DNA from: Thermodesulfovibrionales bacterium
GTDB lineage: Bacteria > Nitrospirota > Thermodesulfovibrionia > Thermodesulfovibrionales > SM23-35
Assembly (NCBI GenBank): GCA_030019415.1
Contig: JASEEX010000018.1
Location: 1-38,249, forward strand
Length of the DNA stretch: 38,249 nucleotides
Reading direction: 5' to 3'
Under the pieces are notes generated by a model. The model ran no database searches, was not told where the DNA came from, and was given only the letters and a program-made list of their open reading frames with translations. The position numbers and the translations under genes were made by a program. Within the stretch, counting starts at the first letter, position 1; every line of letters begins with the position of its first letter. Positions 6,706-16,499 of this stretch are shown here, one piece after another.

Positions 6706-9378
6706 TCAGGCATTTACACCGCAACACTTTTTGAATTTTTTTCCACTTCCACATGGACATGGTTCATTTCTGCCTACTTTTTTGCTGCGTCTAACTATTT
6801 GAACTGGAGAGGAACCTTCGCCTCTGTTATAGTTTAACCTTGTCTGCCTTACAGGCTCTCTTCTGGGGGTTTCTTGTTTTTGTATCTGTATTTTAAAGAG
6901 CCTGCTGAGAACCTCAGTAGATATCCTGGATGTCATATCTGCGAACATATCAAATGCCTCTTTCTTATATTCCACAAGGGGATCCCTCTGACCATAACCC
7001 CTGAGCCCGATGCCTTCCTTCAGATGATCCATTGCGAGCAAATGGTCCTTCCACTGGGTGTCAACAACCTGAAGCAGAATTATCCTTTCAAGATACCTCA
7101 TCATTTCACTACCGATTTCTAATTCTTTCTTTTCGTAGGCATTCCTGATCCCTGAAGTCAGCGCCTCCCTCAGCGAATTCAAATCCATGGATTTAATATT
7201 GGGCATAATAGAGAATATGCCATAAACCGCATCATTGAGCCCTTTCATGTCCCATTCCTCTACGTGTTTTTCTTCAGGGCAATAAATACTGAGCAATTCA
7301 TCAACAATCTCATCCATCATACTGAAGATGCGATCCTTGAGGTTTTCACCCTGAAGTACTTCCTTCCTGAAAGAATATATTTCCGTTCTCTGTTTGTTCA
7401 TGACGTCATCATACTCGAGGAGGTGTTTTCTAATATCGAAGTTATGTGCCTCGACACGTTTCTGTGCGTTCTCTATAGCCTTTGTCACCATCTTATTCTC
7501 GATAGGCATGTCTTCATCCATACCGAGTTTGCCCATAAGTCCTGATATCCTGTCAGAGCCAAAGATCCTCATAAGGTCATCTTCGAGTGACAGATAAAAT
7601 CTCGAGGAGCCAGGGTCCCCCTGTCTTCCGGAACGACCTCTTAACTGATTGTCTATCCTCCTTGCCTCATGTCTCTCTGTGCCAAGAATATGAAGGCCTC
7701 CCAGAGATACAACCTTCTCCCTGTCTTTCCTACAGATATCTTCTGCTTTTGAAAGGGTCTGTCTGAAATCATTCTCAGTATAATCTTTCTTTTCCTTCAA
7801 GAATTCTCTTGCGAGTCCTTCTGGATTACCTCCAAGGATTATATCCGTTCCTCTACCAGCCATATTTGTAGCTATCGTAATGGCACCACCTCTTCCAGCC
7901 TGGGCGATAATCTCTGCTTCTCGTTCATGGTATTTTGCATTAAGTACAGAGTGGGGGATACCTTTTTTCTTTAAAAGATTGCTCAATACCTCTGACTTTT
8001 CTATCGAGATAGTACCGACAAGAACAGGTTGACCTCTTTTGTGTAGTTCTTCGATCTCTCTCATGACAGCATTGAATTTTCCCTTTTCTGTCTTATAAAC
8101 CACATCAGGATAGTCACCACGTATCATTGGCTCATTCGTAGGTATAACAACCACTTCGAGGTTATAGATCTTTGCAAATTCTTCTGCCTCTGTATCAGCT
8201 GTTCCTGTCATGCCTGCAAGTTTTTTGTACATCCTGAAGTAGTTCTGAAAAGTGATTGTTGCAAGGGTCTGATTTTCACTTTCAATTTTTACACCCTCCT
8301 TTGCCTCTACTGCCTGATGAAGTCCATCTGACCAGCGCCTACCAGGCATGAGCCTACCTGTGAATTCATCTACGATAATTACACCACCGTCTTTGACAAC
8401 ATAATCAACATCCTTTTTAAAAAGTGTGTGTGCCTTGAGTGCTTGTAGAACATGGTGTACAAGCTCGATGTTTGATGAATCATAAAGGTTGCCTGCACCA
8501 AGCAATCTTTCTACCTTTATATTGCCCTCTTCTGTAAGAATAGCAGTCCTTGCCTTTTCATCAATCGTGTAATCAATATCTTTTTGAAGCCTTGGAATAA
8601 TCTTGTCTATCTTGTAATACTTATCCGTGGACTCTTCTGATGGGCCTGATATAATGAGTGGTGTCCTTGCCTCATCTATAAGGATACTGTCAACCTCGTC
8701 CACTATCGCATAATTTAATTCCCTCTGACAGTAATCAGGTATCTCATATTTCATATTATCCCTGAGATAATCGAAACCAAATTCATTGTTGGTTCCGTAA
8801 ATTATGTCTGCTAAATAGGCATCTTTTCTTGAACACTGCCTGAGAAAGTCGAACCTCTTGTCTGCAGAAAAATAAGATGGATCGTATATAAAAGAGCTAT
8901 CATGCTGTATAACCCCCACAGTGAGGCCAAGGAAGCTATATATTGGCCCCATCCACTGGGTATCCCTCTTTGCAAGGTAGTCATTAACAGTAACAATATG
9001 AACACCTTTACCTTCAAGTGCATTCAAATAGACAGGTAGGGTAGCAACGAGGGTCTTTCCCTCACCTGTCTTCATCTCTGCGATTTTGCCCTCATGGAGT
9101 ACAATGCCACCGAGTATCTGTACGTCAAAATGTCTCATCTTGACTCTTCGCCTGGATACCTCACGCACTACTGCAAATGCCTCTGGAAGTATATCTTCGA
9201 TGGTTTCACCTGCCTCAAACCTTCTCTTAAATTCTTCGGTCTTATCTTTAAGCTGCGTGTCCGAAAGACTGGCTATATGTGCCTCTAAAGAGTTGACATG
9301 TTCGACAAGAGGCCACAGCCTTTTTAGCTCACGCTCGTTTTTGGTACCGAAAACCTTACTAAGTATTGTCCCAATCAT
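6706..9378 (-). CDS. secA: Preprotein translocase ATPase SecA
   Basis: SecA drives post-translational export through SecYEG. The protein has 890 residues, full length. The Walker A motif GEGKT is at 105-109, and [26 protein letters not shown] and [10 protein letters not shown] mark the two helicase-like halves and the preprotein-binding region. The C-terminus has the zinc-binding SecB/ribosome-docking tail [13 protein letters not shown]. The gene stands alone on the minus strand, convergent with trpE (12 bp between stops). The ATG has no Shine-Dalgarno sequence, but a promoter-like element ends 5 nt before it, so a leaderless transcript is possible. Confidence 0.97.
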   Translation of the reverse strand: MIGTILSKVFGTKNERELKRLWPLVEHVNSLEAHIASLSDTQLKDKTEEFKRRFEAGETIEDILPEAFAVVREVSRRRVKMRHFDVQILGGIVLHEGKIAEMKTGEGKTLVATLPVYLNALEGKGVHIVTVNDYLAKRDTQWMGPIYSFLGLTVGVIQHDSSFIYDPSYFSADKRFDFLRQCSRKDAYLADIIYGTNNEFGFDYLRDNMKYEIPDYCQRELNYAIVDEVDSILIDEARTPLIISGPSEESTDKYYKIDKIIPRLQKDIDYTIDEKARTAILTEEGNIKVERLLGAGNLYDSSNIELVHHVLQALKAHTLFKKDVDYVVKDGGVIIVDEFTGRLMPGRRWSDGLHQAVEAKEGVKIESENQTLATITFQNYFRMYKKLAGMTGTADTEAEEFAKIYNLEVVVIPTNEPMIRGDYPDVVYKTEKGKFNAVMREIEELHKRGQPVLVGTISIEKSEVLSNLLKKKGIPHSVLNAKYHEREAEIIAQAGRGGAITIATNMAGRGTDIILGGNPEGLAREFLKEKKDYTENDFRQTLSKAEDICRKDREKVVSLGGLHILGTERHEARRIDNQLRGRSGRQGDPGSSRFYLSLEDDLMRIFGSDRISGLMGKLGMDEDMPIENKMVTKAIENAQKRVEAHNFDIRKHLLEYDDVMNKQRTEIYSFRKEVLQGENLKDRIFSMMDEIVDELLSIYCPEEKHVEEWDMKGLNDAVYGIFSIMPNIKSMDLNSLREALTSGIRNAYEKKELEIGSEMMRYLERIILLQVVDTQWKDHLLAMDHLKEGIGLRGYGQRDPLVEYKKEAFDMFADMTSRISTEVLSRLFKIQIQKQETPRREPVRQTRLNYNRGEGSSPVQIVRRSKKVGRNEPCPCGSGKKFKKCCGVNA

Positions 9379-9383
9379 AATTT

Positions 9384-9413
9384 ATAATACAATTAAGGGG
9401 TTTAATATTTCAA
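9384..9413 (-). promoter_or_regulatory. Putative secA promoter (TTGAAA, 18 bp, TATTAT)
   Basis: On the minus strand, TTGAAA (9413-9408) is followed after 18 bp by TATTAT (9389-9384). The -10 box ends 5 nt before the secA ATG, which would place +1 at or next to the start codon. Confidence 0.4.
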
Positions 9414-9472
9414 GGGAGTAAGCTCTTTTGTGAATAAGGGAGAAAAAAGAGAAGGGCTGAATGTTAGGGTTT

Positions 9473-9835
9473 TTATACCCTTCCTGATTCGATAGCGTTT
9501 TTCCTGACTCCCCATACCTTATCATCATCAGCTAACTTCATAACGGTCTCCATTTTAGCACTTGGGTTTTTGCCCAGATTAGTTCTCACCAGCGTATTTT
9601 CATCATCAGATAATTCATGGAGGGTCTCTACCGGAGTATTAGGATTTATTGCAACATTGTTCCTAACTGACCATTCCTTATCTTTAGATAGTTTCTTCAG
9701 AGTTTCTTTAGGGGTGTTACGATTTTTAGCGACGGCACTCCTGATCAGCCAATCTTGATCATTAGATAGTTCATCCAAAGTCTCTGGTAGGGTATCAGGG
9801 TCATTTGCAATGTTCCATTTTTCACTCCTATCCAT
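9473..9835 (-). CDS. Small LRV/HEAT-like repeat protein
   Basis: The 120-residue protein consists almost entirely of four repeats of about 24-26 residues, with pattern N-P-x-T-P-x-E-T-L-x-x-L-S-x-D-x-x-x-x-V-R-x-x-V-A-x-N. This is the leucine-rich-repeat-variant (LRV) pattern, which forms a right-handed helical solenoid related to HEAT/Armadillo repeats. No signal peptide, membrane segment or catalytic motif is seen. It is probably a cytoplasmic protein-interaction module of unknown partner. A perfect AAGGAGGT lies 7 nt before the ATG, so expression is likely efficient, unlike the neighbouring genes with no Shine-Dalgarno. It sits alone between secA and the divergent pheT. Confidence 0.75.
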   Translation of the reverse strand: MDRSEKWNIANDPDTLPETLDELSNDQDWLIRSAVAKNRNTPKETLKKLSKDKEWSVRNNVAINPNTPVETLHELSDDENTLVRTNLGKNPSAKMETVMKLADDDKVWGVRKNAIESGRV

Positions 9836-10146
9836 AGTATATACCTCCTTATATTCTTTTTTGGTTTATGTTTCACTCATTATTTCAGATTGCTACAAAT
9901 CAAATACCAAACTGGAAGCCATTTTAATCTTTTCTCCCCTTCTCTATTTGTTTTTTCTTCCCTTCTTTTTTAAAGAAATTTAAAGCCCTTCTCTTTCTCT
10001 GAGTTTCATGATCCTTCCTCCTTTTTAAGGTTTTTTGTGAGTGTCACTCGGCTAACGGTTAAGCTTCTCTCTTTAATAAAACTATACACTAAAAAAGGTT
10101 TTTAGGCAATATTGTAGGGTGAACCCGAAGGCAATTACCATGTTGC
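9836..10146. other. Intergenic region between the LRV gene and pheT
   Basis: No gene was recognised. The plus strand is strongly pyrimidine-rich from about 9930 to 10020 (runs of CTTCT and TTTCT). A short GAGTG-T-CACTC hairpin lies at about 10039-10049. The region should hold the divergent promoters: the LRV gene's was not identified, and pheT's is annotated separately. Confidence 0.5.
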
Positions 10147-10176
10147 TTGTCAATCCTTGTTTAACAGGGATATAAT
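10147..10176 (+). promoter_or_regulatory. Probable pheT promoter (TTGTCA, 18 bp, TATAAT)
   Basis: TTGTCA (10147-10152) is followed after 18 bp by a perfect TATAAT (10171-10176). Only 10 nt separate the -10 box from the pheT ATG, leaving room for at most a few leader bases. Confidence 0.65.
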
Positions 10177-10186
10177 AACTGCTATC

Positions 10187-12241
10187 ATGCGTGTACCTTT
10201 TGAATGGCTGAAAGAGTTTGTTGATGTTACCGCCACTGCTAAAGATGTGGCTGACAGGCTTACTATGGTTGGGCTTGAGGTTGAGGCAACAGAGACTATG
10301 GAGGATGATACCGTTCTCGAAATCAATGTCACACCAAACAGGCCTGACTGTCTAAGTATCATTGGTATCGCAAGAGAGGTCTCCGCAATCTTCAGGCTTC
10401 CCCTGAAAATACCTTCAGAGGAGATTAAAGGTGTTTTACCTCTTTCCGACTTTTCTGTAGAGATTTTGAACCCCGAACTCTGCAATAGGTACGCAGGGAG
10501 AGTAATAATAGGTGTGACAATTGCTGATTCTCCAGAGTGGATCAAAAAAAGGCTTGTGAAGTGTGGAATAAGGGCCATAAATAATATTGTTGATATTACG
10601 AACTATGTGCTTTTAGAGTATGGCCATCCACTCCATGCCTTTGATGCCGGCACACTCAAAGGCAAAAAGATAAGGGTTGCTGTTGCAGGCCCTCAGAACA
10701 GAATCGTAACTCTCGATGGTGTTGAAAGAGATCTCCCTGAAGATGCGTTGCTCATATGGGATATAGAAAGACCGATTGCTATTGCTGGAGTTATGGGTGG
10801 TTTGGAAACAGAGGTTTCGCATAAGACAAAAAATATCTTTCTTGAGAGTGCATATTTTGAGCCTTTCTCTATCAGGAGGACATCAAAAAGCCTCAATCTT
10901 AGCAGCGAATCCTCTTACAGGTTTGAAAGGGGAACTGATATTGAGTTTCTCGAGAACGCCCTCAACAGGGCAGCCCTCATGATAAAAGAGATTACCGGAG
11001 GAACGATTCATGAAATAATAGATGCCTATCCAGTGAAATACGTACCTGATCATGTGAAGGTAAGGTATGAGAGGCTAAATACACTTTTAGGAACAGATCT
11101 CTCGAGAGAAGAAATCCTTAAAATCTTGGGCAGGCTTGAAATACCCGCAGAGGATAATGGAGAGGTTTTTGTTGTCTATCCTCCAGCGTTCAGACGTGAT
11201 ATAAAAAGAGATTATGATATAGCTGAAGAGATAGCACGCTCCTATGGTTACGAAAGAATACCCGTGAGAATACCAAGAAGTCCACTTTCTACAAGCCGTC
11301 CTAACAAAAAAATAGGAAATATGCTACGGGTCAGGGAAGGGATGAAAAAAGCTGGTTTTACAGAGGTTATTAATTATAGTTTTATGAGTCCCTTAAGTCT
11401 CGATATGATTGCTATCCCTGAAGAAGATAGAAGGCGTAACACCATTGCGCTTAGAAATCCTCTGAGGCAAGAAGAGTCTTTACTGAGAACAACATTGATA
11501 CCGTCATTGATTGAAAACCTTAAATACAATCTGGATAGAGGAATAAAAGATATAAAGTTCTTCGAGATAGCAACAGTCTTTCAGGACATAGGCAAGCCCC
11601 TTCCATTAGAGGAATTAAGGCTCGGGGGAATACTTTATAGAGAGAAAGTCCCTTCTTTGTGGGGGGAAGATGCACAGGGGTTTTATATTGCAAAAGGAGC
11701 CCTGGAATCACTGTTCGAAGAATTGAAGATAAAAGGATATTCCTTTATCACTTCTTTGGAACCCTTTCTCCATAAAGGTCAGTCCTCTTATATATATGTT
11801 TCAGGTTCTTATCTGGGATACCTCGGAGTTCTTGCGCCTGATATTGTTGAAAGACTTGACCTGAAGAAAAAGAGGCCAGAAATCGTTCTCATTGAACTCA
11901 ACCTCGACCTCTTGTTAATGCTCATCCCTGAATCAATAACATATACTCCGATTCCAATATACCCTTATGTTGAGCGTGATATTGCCATCGTTGTTAATGA
12001 AGATATTACAGCTTCAGAGATTAAGGAAATGATAAGGGCTTTTCCATTAGAACTTATAGAAGAGGTTTCGATATTTGATTGCTATAAAGGAGGTAACATC
12101 CCTGAAGGAAATAAAAGCCTGGCCTTCAGAATCATATACAGGTCAAAGGAAAGAACTCTCAAGGATGAAGAGGTCGAAGAACTCCATGCCTCTCTCGTAA
12201 AGCACATACTCAAGAAGACAGGTGGAGAGTTGAGAAAGTAG
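10187..12241 (+). CDS. pheT: Phenylalanyl-tRNA synthetase beta chain, short form
   Basis: PheT pairs with PheS to charge tRNA-Phe and supplies editing and anticodon-binding domains. The protein has 684 residues from the ATG at 10187, chosen because WLKEFVDV then falls at its usual position; an upstream in-frame ATG would lie in the promoter. The B1 part (LEINVTPNRPDCLS) runs directly from GLEVEATE, so the usual EMAP-like tRNA-binding domain (about 110 residues) is absent, which explains the length against the common 790-800. The B3/4 editing domain (NNIVDITNYVLLEYGHPLHAFD region, SESSYRFERG), the B5 domain and the C-terminal FDX-ACB domain (PYVERDIAIVV onward) are present. No pheS lies beside it. 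Confidence 0.95.
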   Translation: MRVPFEWLKEFVDVTATAKDVADRLTMVGLEVEATETMEDDTVLEINVTPNRPDCLSIIGIAREVSAIFRLPLKIPSEEIKGVLPLSDFSVEILNPELCNRYAGRVIIGVTIADSPEWIKKRLVKCGIRAINNIVDITNYVLLEYGHPLHAFDAGTLKGKKIRVAVAGPQNRIVTLDGVERDLPEDALLIWDIERPIAIAGVMGGLETEVSHKTKNIFLESAYFEPFSIRRTSKSLNLSSESSYRFERGTDIEFLENALNRAALMIKEITGGTIHEIIDAYPVKYVPDHVKVRYERLNTLLGTDLSREEILKILGRLEIPAEDNGEVFVVYPPAFRRDIKRDYDIAEEIARSYGYERIPVRIPRSPLSTSRPNKKIGNMLRVREGMKKAGFTEVINYSFMSPLSLDMIAIPEEDRRRNTIALRNPLRQEESLLRTTLIPSLIENLKYNLDRGIKDIKFFEIATVFQDIGKPLPLEELRLGGILYREKVPSLWGEDAQGFYIAKGALESLFEELKIKGYSFITSLEPFLHKGQSSYIYVSGSYLGYLGVLAPDIVERLDLKKKRPEIVLIELNLDLLLMLIPESITYTPIPIYPYVERDIAIVVNEDITASEIKEMIRAFPLELIEEVSIFDCYKGGNIPEGNKSLAFRIIYRSKERTLKDEEVEELHASLVKHILKKTGGELRK

Positions 12242-12283
12242 AGCAATTATTCAAAAATGAGTATTCTTCATATTAAAGAATTA

Positions 12284-12422
12284 CCCAAATCCAGCGATAA
12301 ATTTGTCGTAATGAAGCGATAATGTCATGGTGAGCCAGTCGAACCATGACATCAGTGTCACCCTTCGACACGCTCAGGGTGACACAATAGCAATGGTTTG
12401 CACGTTTATCGCTGGATTTGGG
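12284..12422. repeat. Nested palindromic element between pheT and hsdM
   Basis: Outer arms of 18 bp are exact inverted repeats: CCCAAATCCAGCGATAAA at 12284-12301 and its complement at 12405-12422. Inside lie two further perfect 10-bp hairpins, ATGTCATGGT/ACCATGACAT (12322-12331, 12343-12352) and GTGTCACCCT/AGGGTGACAC (12355-12364, 12376-12385). The size and nested arms suggest a MITE-like element with two REP-type hairpins, possibly one element inserted in another. It marks the left edge of the defence island. Confidence 0.75.
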
Positions 12423-12457
12423 AATTACTATATTTTTCAATAAGTTATCTTACCTCT

Positions 12458-12466
12458 TGATATAAT
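12458..12466 (+). promoter_or_regulatory. Possible extended -10 promoter for the RM operon
   Basis: TGATATAAT (12458-12466) fits an extended -10 element, 71 nt before hsdM. A second TATAAT lies at 12511-12516, closer to the gene. Neither has a good -35 box, so which one is used is open. Confidence 0.35.
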
Positions 12467-12537
12467 CCTATTACTTCATTTATTTTATAAGTTAATAATT
12501 TAATAGCTTATATAATAAATTAATATGGAGTAAGCTT

Positions 12538-14301
12538 ATGATACCAAAATGGCTTGAAAAGAGACACGAGATTTTGAGTAAGGCCTACCGAAATTCTCCC
12601 TTCCGTTTCGAAGATGCTTCAAAAATTCTAAAAGAGAAAATGAAAGACAGAGAAGAACAGGTTAATGTGTTCCTCTCTGAATTGAGAAAAAGGGGCTGGC
12701 TTGAAGTGGAATTTGATCCTGAAGATGCAAGGAAAAGGATTTACAAGTTGAAGAGCAGGGAAGAGATAATCTCTGAGACATTATCGGTAAATAAAAGTCA
12801 ATTAACAAGGGGTGATCTTGAGAACCTTCTTAAAAGGGCTGCAGACCTCATCAGGACGAGAGTTGATTATGCATTTATTCTCGTTCTTCTTTTTTACAAA
12901 AGAATCAGTGATAAGTGGGAGACGGAGTTTGAGAAGGCATATAAGGAAGCCCTTGAGGATGGTTTGAATGAAAAAGAAGCCAAGGTAGAAGCTAAGAACT
13001 CCATATACCATGACTTTGATATCCCCGAAGGACTCCTATGGGAGGAAATAAGAAAGGATCCAGCAAAATTACCAGAGAATTTCTCTAAAGCTATGAAAAC
13101 CTTGGCAGAGAGAAATCCAGAATTAAAGGATGTTTTCGAAAATGTGGATTTTGTTCAGTTTACTGCCAATAGAGAGAATGTGGAGATATTGAGGCAGCTC
13201 GTCGAACTCTTTAGTGCAAGATCTCTTCATCATGTATCTCCAGATGTTCTTGGAGATGCCTATGAATGGATTTTAAGGTATTTTGCTCCACAGAAGGCTA
13301 AAGAAGGGGAGGTTTATACACCACGAGAAGTTATCAAGCTTATTGTTGAAATATTGAATCCTGAACCTGGAGTCAGCGTTTATGACCCGGCCAGTGGTTC
13401 TGGGGGGATGCTTATAACTTCATATCAGCGTGTCGAAAACGAATATGGAAAGAATGAAGCAGAAAGGCTTTTCCTCTTTGGTCAGGAAGCAAATCATAAG
13501 ACCCTTGCTTTAGCCAAAGTGAACCTATACATCCATGACATCAGAAATGCACAGCTCGCCCTTGGAGACACATTACTTTATCCAAAGTTTAAGGAAGGTG
13601 AAGGTATCAAGTCATTCGATGTGGTAATAGCCAATCCTCCCTGGAATCAAGATGGATATGATGAGGAAGTATTGAAAAAAGGTGAGTTCTGGAGAGAAAG
13701 GTTCAGTCAAGGCTTTACTCCGAGGCAATCGGCTGATTGGGCATGGATACAACATATGCTTGCCTCAGCAAGTAACGAAAAGGGTAGGGTAGGTATTGTT
13801 ATTGATAATGGTTGTCTGTTCAGAGGAGGAAAGGAAAAGGCGGTAAGAACAGGTATCGTTAACGATGATTTGATAGAAGCAGTTGTTCTCCTTCCTGAAA
13901 AACTCTTCTATAACACAGGTGCACCTGGAGCTATTATCATTCTGAATAAGAATAAACCAAAGAAGAGGAAAGAGAAGGTCTTATTCATAAACGCAAGCGG
14001 AGATTACCAGCAGCATCCAGAAGTCAGGAAACTTAATCGTCTAGGTGATGAGCATATAAAGAAGATAGCCAAAGCTTACAGAGAGTTTAAAGATGAGGAT
14101 GGTTTCTCCAAGACTGTAGAGATTGAGAAGATAAAAGAGAACGATTACAACCTCAATGTGACCCTTTATGTATTTCCGGAGGAAGAGACTGAAGAGATAG
14201 ATGTGACAAAAGAGTGGGAAGAACTCCAGAAACTCGAAAAGGAGGTTTTTGGGATTGAAAGGAAGATCGAGGGGTATCTCAAGGAGTTAAGGGGAGAATA
14301 A
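12538..14301 (+). CDS. hsdM: Type I restriction-modification methyltransferase subunit HsdM
   Basis: HsdM is the adenine-N6 methyltransferase of type I systems and works with HsdS, which chooses the site. The protein has 587 residues. The AdoMet-binding motif DPASGSGGM starts at residue 283 and the catalytic NPPW is at 366-369. The HsdM N-terminal helical domain begins near residue 95 (LENLLKRAADLIR). Before it, residues 1-85 look like an extra winged-helix module (FRFEDASKILKEK, VNVFLSELRKRGWLEV), unusual for HsdM. GGAG lies 7 nt before the ATG. The fic gene follows after 2 nt, so they are co-translated. Confidence 0.95.
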   Translation: MIPKWLEKRHEILSKAYRNSPFRFEDASKILKEKMKDREEQVNVFLSELRKRGWLEVEFDPEDARKRIYKLKSREEIISETLSVNKSQLTRGDLENLLKRAADLIRTRVDYAFILVLLFYKRISDKWETEFEKAYKEALEDGLNEKEAKVEAKNSIYHDFDIPEGLLWEEIRKDPAKLPENFSKAMKTLAERNPELKDVFENVDFVQFTANRENVEILRQLVELFSARSLHHVSPDVLGDAYEWILRYFAPQKAKEGEVYTPREVIKLIVEILNPEPGVSVYDPASGSGGMLITSYQRVENEYGKNEAERLFLFGQEANHKTLALAKVNLYIHDIRNAQLALGDTLLYPKFKEGEGIKSFDVVIANPPWNQDGYDEEVLKKGEFWRERFSQGFTPRQSADWAWIQHMLASASNEKGRVGIVIDNGCLFRGGKEKAVRTGIVNDDLIEAVVLLPEKLFYNTGAPGAIIILNKNKPKKRKEKVLFINASGDYQQHPEVRKLNRLGDEHIKKIAKAYREFKDEDGFSKTVEIEKIKENDYNLNVTLYVFPEEETEEIDVTKEWEELQKLEKEVFGIERKIEGYLKELRGE

Positions 14302-14303
14302 TT

Positions 14304-15347
14304 ATGTTCAAACCAAATTTTCACTACACAGATAGGATAGTAAATAATCTAACTCAAATTGCTGTCGCAAGAGAGCTAATTCTAAATTCACCGTTAGTTC
14401 CAAAATGGGAAGTGTCTCTTCGTCGAGATGCAATTATCCGTAGTGCGCATTCCTCTACTGCCATTGAAGGAAACAGGTTATCTTTGGAACAGGTCAGTGA
14501 TTTAGCCCATGGACGAGAAGTAATGGCAGCCCGTAAGGATAAACAGGAAGTCCTAAATTATCTTAAGGTCTTGGAGGACATTGACAGATTAACCGATGGC
14601 GAGAAGATAGCTGAGAATGACATTCTGAAGATTCATAAACTGCTGACTAAAGAAACCTTGGAAAATCCTTCCGATTGTGGTGCCTATCGTAATCGGTATG
14701 TAGTTGTTGGTAACAGATTAACAGGTGAGGTTATCTTCAGACCCCCTCCAAATGAGGATGTTCCAAGTTTGACGAGGTCTTTGATAGAGTGGATAAACTC
14801 ATCTGAGGCAAAAGCACTTGATGCTGTCATTGAAGCAGGGATTGCCCATTATGAGTTTGTCAGAATCCATCCTTTTGTAGATGGCAATGGTAGAACAGCT
14901 CGAGCCATAGCAACCTTGATACTTTATCTGCGTGGCTTTGATGCCAAACAATTCTTCTGTCTTGACGACTATTACGATTCAGATAGACCAGCTTATTACA
15001 AAACTCTACAGGGTGTTGACCAGAAGAATCTCGACTTGACCAATTGGCTTGATTATTTTGTTGAAGGAGTCAAAGTCAACATATTGGCTGTTAAGGAGAA
15101 AGTTATACGACTTAGTAGTGAAAGATTAAGAAGGACAAAGAGGGGGCAGATTGCTCTGACAGAAAGGCAGATGAAAATCATTGAATTCATCAATCAGAAT
15201 GGGCAGATAACAAATAGAGATATACGGAGGATGTTAAAGATTTCCGCTCAAGCTGCTCACAAGGAGATTCTCAAGTTAGTTGAATCAGAGGTAATTGAGC
15301 CGGTTGGAAAGGGCAGGAGCCTCGTTTATCGGCTTAAAGTAGGTTGA
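14304..15347 (+). CDS. Fic family AMP-transferase with C-terminal winged helix
   Basis: Fic proteins usually transfer AMP to target hydroxyls. This 347-residue protein has the complete active-site motif HPFVDGNGR (189-197) followed by TAR. An N-terminal inhibitory helix motif SSTAIEGN (50-57) carries the Glu55 that blocks ATP in class II Fic proteins, so basal activity should be self-restrained. The C-terminal 70 residues form a winged-helix domain (ALTERQMKIIEFI, NRDIRRMLKIS), typical of Fic proteins that regulate genes. It starts 2 nt after hsdM. Fic genes are recurrent passengers in type I RM operons; the target is unknown. Confidence 0.93.
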   Translation: MFKPNFHYTDRIVNNLTQIAVARELILNSPLVPKWEVSLRRDAIIRSAHSSTAIEGNRLSLEQVSDLAHGREVMAARKDKQEVLNYLKVLEDIDRLTDGEKIAENDILKIHKLLTKETLENPSDCGAYRNRYVVVGNRLTGEVIFRPPPNEDVPSLTRSLIEWINSSEAKALDAVIEAGIAHYEFVRIHPFVDGNGRTARAIATLILYLRGFDAKQFFCLDDYYDSDRPAYYKTLQGVDQKNLDLTNWLDYFVEGVKVNILAVKEKVIRLSSERLRRTKRGQIALTERQMKIIEFINQNGQITNRDIRRMLKISAQAAHKEILKLVESEVIEPVGKGRSLVYRLKVG

Positions 15348-15400
15348 CGATTAAGATGATGAATAGGTTGATGATTAGAAAGGCTAATTATTCACTGGAT

Positions 15401-15426
15401 GTCATTCTGAGCGAAGCGAAGAATCT
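15401..15426. repeat. Half copy of the TCATTCTGAG dispersed repeat
   Basis: GTCATTCTGAGCGAAGCGAA followed by GAATCT is one arm of the same intergenic repeat family as 1073-1165. No opposite arm was found nearby. Confidence 0.5.
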
Positions 15427-15454
15427 AAAAATAATTTCTTATAGCGCGTTAATA

Positions 15455-15502
15455 GTTGGCGATTACGTTGGCAATTAGGTTGGCAATTATGTTGTCAAGT
15501 TA
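15455..15502 (+). repeat. Four tandem 12-bp units after fic
   Basis: Units GTTGGCGATTAC, GTTGGCAATTAG, GTTGGCAATTAT and GTTGTCAAGTTA are contiguous. Related units (GGTTGACGATTA, GGTTGATGATTA) occur just after the fic stop. The 290-bp gap between fic and the Argonaute frame otherwise holds the repeat arm at 15401 and a CAAATTGTG motif present twice (near 15535 and 15573) that could be an operator; no gene is seen. Confidence 0.7.
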
Positions 15503-15638
15503 ATAAAAGAAGAGCAAAAAAAAAGAGGTGGTCGCAAATTGTGGCTGCCTTTTGTAATAAATTTGAGGTGCCAAATTGTGACCTCAAGTTTTATAAATTT
15601 TTATATTTTGGTGCAAGAAAATTACCTGACAGGTAACT

Positions 15639-16499
15639 ATGGTGACACAAAACATAAGAAAAGATAAAAATTTATATAAAATTTTAGGGCCAGTAAGTTA
15701 TTTCCAAGAAGAAGAAGAAACTTATCTATTTTCCTTCCTTTTGGGTCGTATACGAGAATTATCCAAAGAAAAAGACGTCGGTCTTACGACAAAGGAAGGC
15801 CAGAGAGATGCAGTCTCAGTGCTTTCTGAAAGGATAAAGGATCTTGGCGAAATAAAAGAAGATAAAATGAGGTTTTCAGAGCTGGATAAGACTGTGAAGG
15901 AAAAACTTCTTATAGAGCTTTTCAGGCATGCCGCTTCAAAAGCCAACTATTTTGGAATATACGACAGGATTTTCTTCAGGTCAGATGAAAACATAGACTC
16001 ATATTTTGCGTTTGCTTTCGAGCTTACAGTCAGAGAATTTGATGACTCATACGGTTATTTCATAAATCCCACCCATCTCGCGATGGCAAGCTGTATAAGG
16101 TTATCAAGTAGACTTCAGGAAGGTGATAGGCTGATAAGACTATGCTCTAAAAGGTCCGAATGCAGTGTGTTTCTTGAAGAAGGGAGGTGTAAGTATTCAT
16201 ATCCGTCCTATATCGGGTTTCTCTCAGAACATATTAGACGTGACTCAAAAGACTTTGATAGTAAATTGGAGAACCTAAGGGAACTCTACGACATTTGTCC
16301 ATGCTTTGAGGATAAGGATTTTGGGATTGTATATGTCAAAAGAACTAAGGATACGAAAACAGAGCATGCATACCCTAGCTTTTTGGCTTTAGGGAGCTTA
16401 CAAGGAAAGAGAGACATTTGTTCGGCATTGAAAATGAGTTTAGGAGCAAGCTACTACCCCCTTCTCATGTCCGTTATCTTCATACAAGAATTATCGTAG
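15639..16499 (+). pseudogene. Long prokaryotic Argonaute, N-terminal part (frameshifted)
   Basis: This 286-residue frame is the N-terminal half of the Argonaute gene that continues at 16385 in the -1 frame. It should hold the N, L1 and PAZ-like regions; the segment with FINPTHLAMASCIRLSS and SYPSYIGFLSEHI is the most family-like. I base the call mainly on continuity: homologous reading passes from YPSF in this frame to FGFRELTRKERHL in the other at the T5 run 16380-16384. Residues after about 249 (LALGSLQ onward) are out of frame. Joined, the two parts give about 815 residues, a usual size for long Argonautes. The ATG has a weak AGGT site. A split two-protein arrangement, or programmed frameshifting, is possible but less likely. 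Confidence 0.6.

Noticed and set aside
16376-16390. Programmed -1 frameshifting in the Argonaute gene
   Set aside because: The site C-TTT-TTG does not allow good P-site re-pairing and no downstream pseudoknot was recognised; an indel or sequence error is simpler.
15639-16499. APAZ-type partner of a short Argonaute
   Set aside because: The second part holds more than MID-PIWI and joins the first smoothly in sequence. No Sir2, TIR or Mrr domain is present, so a broken long Argonaute fits better.
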